From contig OY726560.1 in NCBI GenBank assembly GCA_963383645.1, forward strand, positions 70,309,023 to 70,373,022: 64,000 nucleotides of DNA, written 5' to 3'. Positions 39,737 to 52,142 of the stretch are shown piece after piece. This DNA comes from Muscardinus avellanarius. Taxonomy: Eukaryota; Chordata; Mammalia; Rodentia; Gliridae. Each line of letters opens with the position of its first letter. Position 1 is the stretch's first letter. The translations under genes were made by a program, and so were the position numbers. The notes under the pieces are model-generated. The model was not told where the DNA came from and ran no database searches. It was given only the letters and a program-made list of their open reading frames with translations.

Positions 39737-42700
39737 AAGAAAGAAAGGAAGGAAGAAGAAAGAAAGAGAGGGAGGATAGGGATATAGCTATAGCTCAGAG
39801 GTAAAATGTCCCTTTGTTCAATTCCATTACCACCCAAAATAAAAGTTTACAGCAGATTTATTCATAATATTCAAAACATGCAAAATCAAAACTTTCATCA
39901 CTAGAAGAGATAATTGTGGTATAGTCGTATAATGAACTACTATTTATCAATAAAAACAATGAACTAGCTGGGCATGGTGGCATACGCTTGTAATCCCAAC
40001 ATTTGGGAGACTGAGACAAGATGATCGTGGTTCACAGACAGCTTCAGCTACTTAGTGAGGCTCTTTGCAACTCAGTGAGACCCTGTTTCAAAATAAAGAA
40101 TAAAAAAATAGGGCTGGGGTTTAGCTCAGAAATAGAACGCCCCTGAGTTCCATCCCCAGTACCACAAAAACAAAAACAAACAAAAAAATGAACTCTTGAT
40201 GTATACAAAATTGGATCAATCTCAACAATATTATATTGAGCAAGGGAGACTATACACAGAAACAATGCATTTTATGGTTCCACTTATATGAAGTTCAAGA
40301 AAAGAAGAATTAATCTATGATAACAGAAATCACCTGTGGAAATAAGAACCATCTGAAAGAGAAAATGAGACAAATTTCTAGAATGATAAGAATATTCTGT
40401 CTTCCTTTGGTGGTAGTTATAGGAGTGTATGAATTTGTCAAAATTTATTGTTTTTAATAATAATAATGATCTAATTATTTCACTATATATAATTTTTTAA
40501 GAGAAATAAGAAATCAATTTCCCATACAGTCCCAAACACCATAAGGAAAGCCAAAAGACTGATGATAAAGAATAACAAAGGCCTTAATTTTTTACAGGTA
40601 TCATAACTCAGTAATAAACATTAACAACTTCAATATAAAAGATGGGCAGAAACCTGGCATGGTGGAGCACGCTTGTAATCCCAACATTTGGGAGGCTGAG
40701 ACAGGAGGATCGTGGTACTTGGACAGCCTCAGCTACTTAATGAGGCCCTTTGCAACCCAGTGAGACCCTGTTTCAAAATAAAGAATAAAAAATTAGGACT
40801 GAGGGTATAGCTTGGAGGTAAAATGCCCCTGGGTTCCAACCCCAGTACTGAGAGGAAAAAAAAAAATAGGTAAGGTCAAGAACAAGAAGTTTGTAGAAAA
40901 ACATTGCAAGTATTTAATAAGCTCCAAATTATGCTGAAATTTATTTCCAATTAAAATTAAAATAAAACACCATTTCACCCAACAGATGGCAAAACTTAAA
41001 AGTTTGACAATACTCAGAGTTGGAGAGCCTGAGGAAGCAAATACTTTATGCTCTATTAGTAGAGGAATCAATCAGTGCAAGCTGTAGCTTTGACACCATA
41101 TTTACATTGCCAGTGATGATTTAATTTTAGCAAAACATCATATGTTAGGTTAATTTAATGTTAATTTAAAGTTTTAAAAATTTTAAATTCATTCTACAAA
41201 TTTATTTTGGTTTAGAATTGCATATAAGATATCAATATAAGTAATATATTGGCAATTTCTTAAAAAAAACTTCATGAGCATTTAAGTAACTTTAAAAAAA
41301 GTGTACTTGCTAGTGGGGAGCCCCAAAATGCTAAAGAGAAGTTTATTCTGATTCCCCCCCACAAAAGATCCCAGTAATTTTGGTCTTTCTTCCAGCCTCA
41401 TTGGTGTACAGTGAATCAATATTATTTAATGAAATCTGTAAGAAAGAAAAATAAAATAGTTTGTTGGCTTTTAGGGAGAAGCTGAACACTAAACATTGAG
41501 GTAGGGAATGGGGAAAAGGAAGCCTGAGAAAGATGAGTTTATTTGTAAAGGTCTGAATGGGGAAATCATTGAAAGCAACAACTCTTTTCTTTTTGTGTGT
41601 GTGGGTGTGATACTGGGGACTGAACCCAGGGGTATTCTACCTCTGAGATATACCCCCAGCCTTTTTATTTTTAAATAGGGTCTCATTAAGTTGCTGAGGC
41701 TCTTGTTAAATTACCATGTGCTGGCTGAACCTGCGATCCTCCGGTCTTAGCCTTCCAAGTGCTGGGATTACAAATGAGCACGACCATGCCCAGCTGAAAG
41801 CGATGATTCTAATTTTCAATTCATCTTTAAGTTCCAGACTTTACTGATAAAAGCTGATTTAAATACTTACAATACTTATATTCTACAGAGTAATCTAGTG
41901 ATGATACTAATAGGATTTATGCAACTCTATGATCAGTTTCTAATTTGGAAAGGTTCTTTGCATATATTTTACCTGTCTACAAGTAGAGTATCACTTGTTA
42001 TAATTAAAATATCCAGAAAATCTTCTAGTTTCTTGTTATGGTCACTTGTCTGTACTAAGCTCATCAACAAACAGAGTTTGAGCAAATTGTAAGTCCCAGG
42101 AGGAATAATTTCTGATGCAAAGATATTGGCAAGTATTGCTGTAAACTTCCAGCATGAGTTAGAAGTCAAGGAGAGGAGACATCTGAAGTTCTCACTAATT
42201 CCTGAAGGAGCTGAAAATAAGTAACAGAAACAGCAATTGGCCAGACGTGGTGGTGCACACTTGTAATCCCAGCATTTGGGACGCTGAGACAGAAGAATTG
42301 CCATTCGCGGACAGCCTCAGCTACTTGGTAAGGCCCTCCGCAACTTAGTGAGACCCTGTTTCAAATAAAGAATTAAAAAAGGGCAGGGGGTATAGCTTGG
42401 AGGTTGAAGTCCCCTGGGTTCCATCCCCAGATGTGCAAAAAAGAAGAAAAGAAAAAGAAAAAAAATAAAGCTGAAGGTGTAGCTCAGAGGTAGAATGCCT
42501 CTGGGTTTCATCCCCAGTACCCCCCCATCCTTGATTTTATTTATTCAAAATACTATGAAATTATACTTTTTAATGATGTTATATGCAAACTTTTATAATT
42601 ATATTAAATTATGATCAGAGGTCATTCTTGTCTATCTTTTCCATCCCACAGAATGTAATAAAAGGAAGTAGTCACCTCCCTGTACCTACATAGATTGACT

Positions 42701-45700
42701 GTGCGTTTAAGGCAAATTTCTCTTTCTTTTTTTTTTTTTTTGTGGTAATGGGGATGGAACCCAGGGGCATTCTACCTCTGAGCGATACCCCCAGTCCTAT
42801 TTTTTATTCTTTATTTTAAAACAGGGTCTCACTGAGTTTCAAAGGGCCTCACTAAGTAGTAGCTGAGGCTATCTGTGAACCACGATCCTCCTCTTTCAAT
42901 TCTCTTTTAAAGGATATCATAGAGCTGCTTGCTTCTTCAATTCTTGCCCTTCTTCTTCTTCTTCTTCTTCTTCTTCTTCTTCTTCTTCTTCTTCTTCTTC
43001 TTCTTCTTCTTCTTCTTCTTGTGGTACTGGGATTCCTGGAAACCCTTCTACTACTTCCGGGCTATACTCCCAGACCTATATATATATGTATGTATATATT
43101 ATTATTATTACTATTATTATTATTATTAATTATTATTATTTGGAAACAGGGTCTCTTAAGCCAGCAAAGCTGGCTTCGAACCTGCACGATCCTCCTGTCT
43201 CCGCCTCCCAAGTGCGGGGATTATAGTGTGCACCATCACACCCAGCTAGCTCATGGAGCTTCTTTATTATGAATTTACTACTATTTTTCTGTGTTTGAAA
43301 GGATATTAACTTCTGTAAAGACTAATGAGAAGAATGGGAAGTTCTGAAATCTTTAAAGAAAAGATTATATTCCAATACTTTGAAAGCATTGTGCTGAATT
43401 GTACTATAAAATTTCTAGATCTACGCTTTGAAAGCATTGTGCTGTAGTGTATTGTAAATTTCTAGACCTACTACTTTGAAAGCATTGTGCTGTATTACAC
43501 TATAAATTTCTAGATCGTCTTCACTCTCCCACTGTTGACTTTCTCCAACTCTTGAAAAGGTTAAGTGATTTATTTTTCCAACTGGTCAGTTTGGGAGGAA
43601 TGGTTTGCATGAATAACCCAGTCCTTTTCTCCTTCCTCTTGGGCTTCCATCATGGATGTCATCATGATTTTCTCTGTTCACTGATACTCATGGACTGAGG
43701 CTTACCTTAGTGAGGCTCTTGCAACATTTTGGTGGTTAAATCTGGGTAGTAATTCTGGAGTTTATCATAAGGAAGTATACAAATAAGTCATGTTCTGTTA
43801 CTAACACCCTAAAATAATTAACAGTAGGAAATATAAAAATATCACTGTGGCCCATTAGTGCTTGATTTCTGCAACATTATTTATTTGTTTATTTAGTGCT
43901 GGAGATTGAACCCAGAGACATTCTACTTTTCAGCTACATCCCTAGTCCTTGTCATTTTTATTTTTTATTTTAAAACAGGGGCTCAGTTGCTGAGGCTGGC
44001 CTCAAACTTCCTTTGATCTTCCTGTCTCAGCCTCCCAATTACTGAGATTGATGGCTGGCTGTGAACTAAGATCCTCCTGTCTCAGCCACTACTCCTGGCT
44101 AACTATTTGTTAATATATAATTTTTCTTACCTTTTGGATCACAAAAAGTGATGCTGTTTGCTTCTATACAGATAGCAGTTTGTGAAGTTTTGACACAGGC
44201 TGGAATTCCAATAATTTTATATTCATTGCCTATATTCATTTTATTCACTAATTCATCTAAAATGATTCAACACAGAAAACAGTATTCACTAAATGAAACT
44301 TAAACATGACTATATAGTTCAGAGATTCAGAACCAGTAACAATTGAATTAGTAATGAAATATTTAACTTGTTTACTATAATATCAATATACAATGGTAAC
44401 AATTTAAACTGAGGCAGTTTTATTGCTGTTAAATTTTTTATTTTATTTTGGGGGGTATTGGGGATGGAACCCAGGGGCATTCTACCTCCAAGCTATACCT
44501 CCAGCCCTATTTTTTATTCTTTATTTTGAAACAGGATCTCAATGAGTTGCAGAGGGCCTCATCAAGTAGCTGAGGCTGTCTGAGAACCACGATCGTCCTG
44601 TCTCAGCCTCCCAAATGCTGGGATTACAAGCATGTGCCACGATGCCTGGCTTATTGCTGGTAAATTTTGATACTTGTGTGCAACAGGAGGCATGTGACAT
44701 AGTGTCTTCAAGAAACATGTGACACCAGGATATTCATATCTCATTTTACATATGAAGACACTGATAGCATGAGTAACTTGTACAAGGCAATAACTAGTAA
44801 TATTCACATCTCATTCAGCCTGCCCCCAAAGTCTACCCTTATATACTACACTAGGTTATTTTCTAATACCTTACAGATTGACAAAGATTTAGTGTGAGTT
44901 CAATGTTTATTATTTTATTCTATTTTTTGTGGTACTGGGGATTGAACCCAGGGGTCTTCTACCTCAGAGCTATACCCCCATCCTGTTTTTATTTTTTATT
45001 TTGAAACAAGGTCTCACTAAATTTCAGAGGGCCTCACAAGTTGCTGAACCTGTGATTTTTCTGTCTCAGCCTCCCAAGAACTGGGATTACAATTATGCAC
45101 CAGCACATCTGGATTTCAATTTTTTTGCATTTATTTTTATTATTTTTTATTTTTATATGAAACATATTAAAAATGGCATATATTCAGAATGTGCTTGGTG
45201 CCCTCCCCCCCACACTTCCCCTTCCCAATAATGAGTTCCAAGTCAATCATGTTACATTTATATTTTTACACAAATTCAGATGTAGCTCTTTCATTAATCA
45301 ATCTCAGCCTTCTTCCTCTCCTATCCTTCCATTCTAGTTTTGGTGAGGTTTCTCCTCCATTATCTGGAGTCACTCTGGTACCCCTAATACTCCTCAGTTT
45401 GGGCATATTAGAGGAAACATAAGTCCCTTCTCTTTCTGTGCTTGGCTGATCTCACTAAACATAATGTTCTCCAGGTCTTTCCATCTTCTTGTGAATGACA
45501 TGATTTTGTTCTTCTTTATAGCTGAGTAGAATTCCATTGTGTGTATTTTCCATAATTTTGCAATCCATTCATCTGTTGATGGAGACCTAGGTTGGTTCCA
45601 TATTCTACCTATTACAAATTGTGCTGCTATGAACATGGGTATGCATATGTTACTGTAGTTCTCTGATTTCAACCCATTTGGACAATACCCAGGAGAGGTA

Positions 45701-46149
45701 CAGCCAGATCATATGATGGATCTATTCCCAGTTTTCTAAGGAATCCCCACACTGACCTCCATAGTGTCTGAACTCGTTTGCACTCCGCTGAAGTAGTTTG
45801 CACTCCCACCAACAGTGTAAGAGTTCCTCTTTCCCCACTTCCTAGCCAGCATTTGTTATTATTTTATTTCTTTATGCTTGCCACTCTGATTGGGGTTAGA
45901 TGGAATCTCAGTGCAGTTTTGATTTGCATCTCCCTGATGCCTAATGATGTTGAACATCTTTTCATGTATCTATTGGCCATTTGTATCTCTTTTGTGAAGT
46001 GTCTATTCAGTTCAGTTGCCCATTTCTTGATTGGGTTATTTGTTTTGGTAGAGTCTTTTGAGCTCTTTGTATATTCTAGATATTAGCCCTCTATCAGAGT
46101 GGTGGCTGGTAAAGATCTTCTACCATTGTGTAGGCTCTCTCTTTAGGTT

Positions 46150-46199
<50 letters not shown>

Positions 46200-49100
46200 T
46201 TTATTACTGAGGGTGGAACCCAGGGACTTTCTACCTCCAGAGTATACTCCCAGACCAATTTTATTTTTATGGAAACAGGGTCTAAGTTGCTGAGAGCCTC
46301 AATAAGTAGCTGAGGCTGGCTTTGAACCTGTGAGATCCTCCTGTCTCGGCCTCCCAAAAGCGGGAATTACAAGCATCTTCTTCAATTTCTATCTTTAATG
46401 TTTTATATTTTTTTGTTATAGAGGTCTTTTACATCTTTGGTTAGGTTTATTCCTAGGTATTTTATTGGTTTAGAGGTTATAGTGAATGAAACTGTTTTCT
46501 TCATTTCTTTCATTGTAGATATATTGTTGGCATAAAGAAAAACAACTGATTTCTTTAGATTGATTTGTATCCTGCAACTTTGCTGAATTGGTTAATCAGC
46601 TCCAGTAGTCTTTTGGTTGAGTTTTTTGGGTCTTCTAGATAAAGGATCATGTCATCTGCAAATAAGGATAGTTTTAATTCTTCTCTTCCTATTTGAATTC
46701 CTTTGATTTCCTTCTCTTGTCTTATTGCTATGGCAAGAGTCTTGAGGACTATGTTTAAAAGGAGTGGTGATAGTGGGCATCCTTGTCTTGTTCCTGATTT
46801 TAGAGGAAATTCTTGCAGTTTCTTCCCATTCAAAATGATGTTGGCTTTGGGTTTATTGTATATTGCCTTAATGATGTTGAAATACATTCCTTCTATTCCA
46901 ATTTTCTTCAATGTTTTTAACACAAATGGGTGTTGGATTTTGTCGAATGCTTTTCCAGCATCTATTGATATGATCATGTGGTTTTTGTTCACAATTCTAT
47001 TTATGTGGTGAATAATGTGTATTGATTTGCATATGTTGAACCAGCCTTGCTTTTCTGGGATGAAACCAACTTGGTTGTGGTGCACAATTCTCTTGATATA
47101 GTTTTGAATGCATATGGCTAGTATTTTGTTTAGAATTTTTGCATCTATGTTCATCAAGGATATTGGTCTGTAATTTTCTTTTCTTGCGGTATCTTTATTT
47201 GGTTTGGGGATTAATGTAATACTGGCCTCATAGAAGGAATTTGGGAGAATTTCATCTCTTTCAGTTTCACAGAACAATTTGTGAAGTACTGGGATTAGTT
47301 CTTCACTGAAGGTTTTGTAGAATTCAGCTGGAAACCCATCAGGGCCTGAGATTTTCTTTGATGGCAGAATTTTTATTGCTGTTTCTATTTCTTTGCTTGC
47401 TATTGGTTGGTTTAGGCTTGCTATGTCCTCTTGGTTCAGTTTAGGTAGGTTATATGTGCTTAGAAATCTAATGATTTCTTCCATGTTTTCCAGGCTATTG
47501 GAGTATAAATTTTCAAAATAGTTTCTGGTAATCCTTTAAATTCCTTCACTGTCTGTGGTGATATCTCCTTTTCATTTTTTATTTTAATAATTTGAGTTGA
47601 TTCTTTCTTTTGGTTAGGTTGGCCAGGGGGTTGTCAATCTTATTAATCTTTTCAAAGAACTAGGTTTTTGTTTTTTGATTCTTTAAATTATTTTTTTCTT
47701 CTTTATCTTATTAGTTTCTGCTTTGATTTTATTAATTGCCTGCCTTCTGCTGGCTTTGGGATTAGACTGTTGTAGTCTTTCCAGGTTCTTGGGATGTGTC
47801 ATTAGGTTGTTTATTTGGCAACTCTCTGTTCTTCTTATGTGGGCACTCAATGATATAAGTGTTCCTCTTGACACTGCCTTCAAAGTGTCCCATAAATTTT
47901 GGTAAGTTGTTTCTCTATTTTCAATTATTATGAAAATTTATTTCTTCCCTAATTTCTGATCTCACCTACTTATTGTTCAATAGTGTATCATTCAATCACC
48001 ATGTATTTAAATAGTTTCTTTTGGATTTCTTGTTGATTTTTACTTTTATTCCATTATGGTCTGAAAAGATGCAAGGAATTATATTACATCTTTTGAATTT
48101 GCTGGTGCTTGCTTTGTGGCTCAGGATGTGATCTGTTTTGGAGAAGGCTTTGTGGGCTGCTGGGAAGAATGTGTATTCTGTTGTTCTATATAAATATTTT
48201 GTATATGTCTATTAGGTCCATTTGGCTTATAGTTTTCTTTAATTCTAAAGAGTATTTACTCATCTTTTGCCTTGAAGATCGATCTAGTGGTGTGACAGGT
48301 GTGTTGAAGTCTCCCAATATTATTGTATTTGGATCTATTTGAGATCTGATGTGCAGAAGGGTTTGTTTTACAAATGTGGCTGCACCCACATTTGGGGCAT
48401 AAACATTTACTATCATGATGTCTTCTTGGTGGATTGTTCCTTTTAACCAAAGTAAGTGTCATGCTTTATCTCTTCTGATGTGGTTTAGTTTAAAGTCTGT
48501 TTTGTTGGATATCAGCATTGCTACCCCTACCCGTTTTTGTCTCCATTAGCATGATATATCTTTTTCCATCCTTTCACTTTCAGTCTGTGAATGTCTTTGG
48601 CTGTAAGATGAGTTTCTTGCAAACAACATATATTTGGATTATGTTTTTTAATCCACATTGCCAGTCTATGTCTTTTTTTTTTTTTTTTTTGGATGGAATC
48701 CAGGGGCATTTGACCTCTGAGCTATACCCCCTGCCCTGTTTTTTATTCTTTATTTTGAAACAGGTTCTCACTAAGTTGTGGAGAGTGTCAGTAAGTAGCT
48801 GAGGCTGTCCACGAACTGCCATCCTCCAGTCTCAGCCTCCCAAATGCTGGGATTACAAGCATGCGCCACCACATCCAGTTCAGTCTATGTCTTTTGACTG
48901 GTGAGTTAAGTCCTTTGATGTTCAGAGTTATTATTGAAATCTGATTTTTGTTTCCTGTCATTTTGTGTTTTGTCTTCCCTTTGGTATCCTGTTATTATTT
49001 CTTTTTTACTTAGATGCCCTGTTGATCAACTTCATCTCTTCTCTGATTCTGAAAATTGCTTTTTTCTTCTTTATGGTTTATTTCTTTAAGTATTTTCTCT

Positions 49101-52100
49101 AGTGTTGGCTTTGAATTCATGAATTTTTTGAGATTCTGCATATCTTGAAACACTTTTGTTTCTCCATCAATTTTGAATATTAATTTTGCTGGACATAGCA
49201 GTTTTGGTTTGAAGTTGTTTTTTTCCAGGGTCTGGATCACATCATACCAGTCTCTCCTGGCATTTGAGACTTGGGCTGTATAGTGTGGGGTAATTTTTAT
49301 TGTTTTGCCCCTATGTGCCACCCTTCCTTTTTTCTCACTGCTCTTAACATTCTTTACTTGGCCACTATGTTGGTCATTGTGATTATTACTTGGTGTGGGT
49401 ATGTCCTTTAATCTTGTCTTAATGATGTTCTATATGTCTCCTGGACATATAGGTATAAGTCTCTTTCCATGTTTGGAAAATTCTCTAAAATTATTTCTCT
49501 GAAGAGATTATGAATGCCCTTGGTCTGTACCTCCACCCCTTCTTCAATGCCTTTTATCTGTAAGTTAGGACATTTCATATTGTCCCATAGTTGTTGGATG
49601 TTTAGGTTTTGTTACTGTAATGACTTCTGTATGCTGTTGACTGTTTTTGGTTTAAAACGAACTGTTTTCTAACAGTGATATTCTACTTTCCATTTCATCT
49701 AATCTTCCAGAATTTCTTTCTGTTGCTGTTTTCATTTCATTTACTGACTCTTTCATTTAATTCTAGACCTCTTTCTGATTCTTTCTTAGTGTCTCCATTT
49801 CCTCTTTAATTTTCTGTACACTTGTTTTGAAGCCTTTCATCATATTGTAGATCAGGATTTGAAATTCCCCTTCTTATATTTCTTGTAGGTCAGTATTCAT
49901 GATTTCTGTTGTCTCTTCACTATTCCTAGTTCTCTTATTTTCAAGGATCTCAGGCTTGTTTTTTTTGATGTCCTCACATCTTTTGTGGGTATTATGTTTA
50001 ATCCAATCTTATTAGGAATTTAGAGGTGTCAGCAGGTAAGCAGTGCTTTTTCCAATGGTGAGGGTTGGATAATGGGGGAGAAGCTGAGGTGATGGGTACA
50101 GAATTTGGGTAAGGTAGAGGATATGATTAGGTTGAGTAAGAATTTAAGTACATTAAGGTAGTATCTGGTTGAAAATGAGAGAAGGTTAGATAGTAGGACT
50201 CTTGTAGTTAGTAGAGTATTTAAGTATGGAGATTTGAAATACCTTGAATGTTAAACATAGAGATTCAGTAAGGGAAAATAAAGAAATGGGGGAAGAAGCA
50301 AACAAACATGAATAAAGTAACAAAACAAGATACAAAAGCTAATAATTATACATCAATGAAAAAAACAAAAGAAAAAAGAAATGAGAAGAGAAAAAAATAA
50401 AAAAGGACAAAAATAAAATAAAAAGAACTAGTGATAATGTGAGAAAACAAACAACCAAACCAACAAAAAACCCACATAAAAGAAAAGAAAAAAAATGGAT
50501 CAACAACAACACAAAAACCAGTCCTACTAATTTACAAATATGGGTTTTGTGTAATATCTGTATGTCTGATCACTGTGGTAGATTCTGGAGTATATTCCAA
50601 TGTCTCTTATTTGCTCTGTACTCTATTGTCAGCTTTTGAACACAGTCTCTGCTTAAACCCCTCTCTCGCCTCTGCCAGTTTGTGTGGAGGGCATCTAATA
50701 TAGACTTGGCCCAACCCCCTGTGACTCTGTGCAGGTATTATGCCTTGAGCACCTTTCCTGTGTCTCTGGAGGTTCCAACCAGGCTAGCCCACTGGGTTTA
50801 GTGGCAGGTCCCGCGGCTTCTCTGGGCACATATGGTTATCTGGCTGGGTCTCTGGAGGGCTCACTGTGCTGCTGGTTCCTGCGGCTTTTCTGGGCGCACA
50901 CGATTACCTAGTCCTGCTCCGGGTCTCTGAAGAGCTTGCTGTGCTGCCGCGGGAGCCACCTTTGGTGAGCACATAGGCTTTTGGTTCTGGCACTGCTTGC
51001 CGCTTAAGATGTTGGAGGTCAGCCGGGCATGGTGGCGCACACTTGTAATCCCCGCGCTTGCAAGGCGAGACAGGAGGATCACGCTGGTTCAGAGCCAGCC
51101 TTGCTGGCTTAAGAGACCCTGTTTCCACATAAAAAAGTTAAAAAATAGGTCTGGGAGTGTAGCCCGTGGGAGAGTATTCCAGAGGTAGAAAGGGCTTCCA
51201 GGAACCCCAGTACCACCAAAAAAAAAAAAAAAGATGTTGGAGGTCTGTGGCTGCTTTCAAGCACTTGGATTATTTTTCTGAAGTTCTTGGGGCTGCTGTA
51301 CTGGTGTTGGCCAGAGATCAGATATGCGGTTTGGGCCTATGGCCCGTGGTGGTGCCAGTGGCCTGTCCGTAGCAGGTGTGTCCTGAGCTTGGGTTTTTTT
51401 GCAATGGGTCTCATAGTTCAGAGTTATTAAATTCCTTCCACTGTGGTTTCCTGTTTCTGTTTTGGTTTATAAACTGTATTTTGCTTGCCTAGACGCTGCC
51501 TTCTTAGTAGTTGAACTTTATTTGTTTCAGCTACTGAGATGTGCCGCATCCCGCAGTCGCCATTCAATCAATGTTTATTTTTAAAAATACACTTAAGCCG
51601 GGCGTGGTGGCACACACTTAATCCCCACACTTGGGAGGCAGCGACAGGAGGATCTCACAGGTTTGAAGCCAGCTGCGCTGGCTTAAGAGACCCTGTTTCC
51701 AAATACAAATATAAAAATAGGTCTGGGAGTGTAACCCGGAGGTAGAAGAGTTTCCAGGAACCTCAGTACCACCAAAAATTAATAAATAAAAATAAATAAA
51801 TAAATAAAAATAAAAATACACTTAAGGCTGGTGTGGTGGTGCACGCTTGTAATCCCAGCATTTGGGAGGCTGAGACCGGAGGATTGTGGCTCATGGACAG
51901 CCCCAGCTACTTAGTGAGGCCCTTCATAACTTAGTGAGACCCTGTTTCAAAAAATAAAGAATAAAAATAGGGCAGGGGTTGTAGCTCGGAGGTCGAATAC
52001 CCCTAGGTTCTATCCCCAGACCAGAAAAAAAAAAGGCTAAAAAAAAATAGGGTTGGGGTGTAGCTCAGAGGTAGAATGCCCCTGGGTTCCATTCCTAGTA

Positions 52101-52110
52101 CCACAAAAAC

Positions 52111-52142
<32 letters not shown>

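Larger units (their letters stand above)
29310..41972 (-). repeat. MCMDC2 intron 8 (12.7 kb): nested SINEs in L1 fragments
   Basis: About 29310-30060 is repeat-poor. Minus SINEs: 30082-30300, 30888-31085, 31698-31757, 31810-32010, 32012-32155, 32174-32373, 32765-32825, 32833-32888, 32900-33110, 33112-33258, 33315-33515, 33517-33630, 33860-34055, 34140-34195, 34218-34400 (type B), 34402-34540, 35041-35245, 37655-37850, 38188-38388, 41607-41795. Plus SINEs: 31285-31407, 31408-31610, 34745-34945, 35673-35880, 36790-36913, 36914-37115, 37240-37415 (type B), 37443-37628, 38467-38673, 38750-38940, 39152-39205 (ID), 39250-39430, 39486-39690, 39775-39830, 39966-40170, 40650-40855. 41100-41600 shows nothing I recognise. 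Confidence 0.75.
42211..44130 (-). repeat. MCMDC2 intron 7: SINEs, (CTT)24, 48-bp tandem repeat
   Basis: Plus SINEs 42239-42435 and 42465-42525. Minus SINEs 42742-42900 (truncated), 43020-43248 (type B, left end at a CTT tract) and 43895-44100. Unique sequence at 42530-42720 and 43260-43880, apart from the 48-bp tandem repeat at 43378-43517. Confidence 0.8.

Noticed and set aside
43378..43517. Possible CRISPR-like array
   Set aside because: Direct 48-bp tandem units without spacers, in a mammalian intron.
46555..47484. 309-codon open frame on the minus strand, the longest in the window
   Set aside because: It is LINE-1 reverse transcriptase ([10 protein letters not shown] motif) within a broken element, not a host gene.
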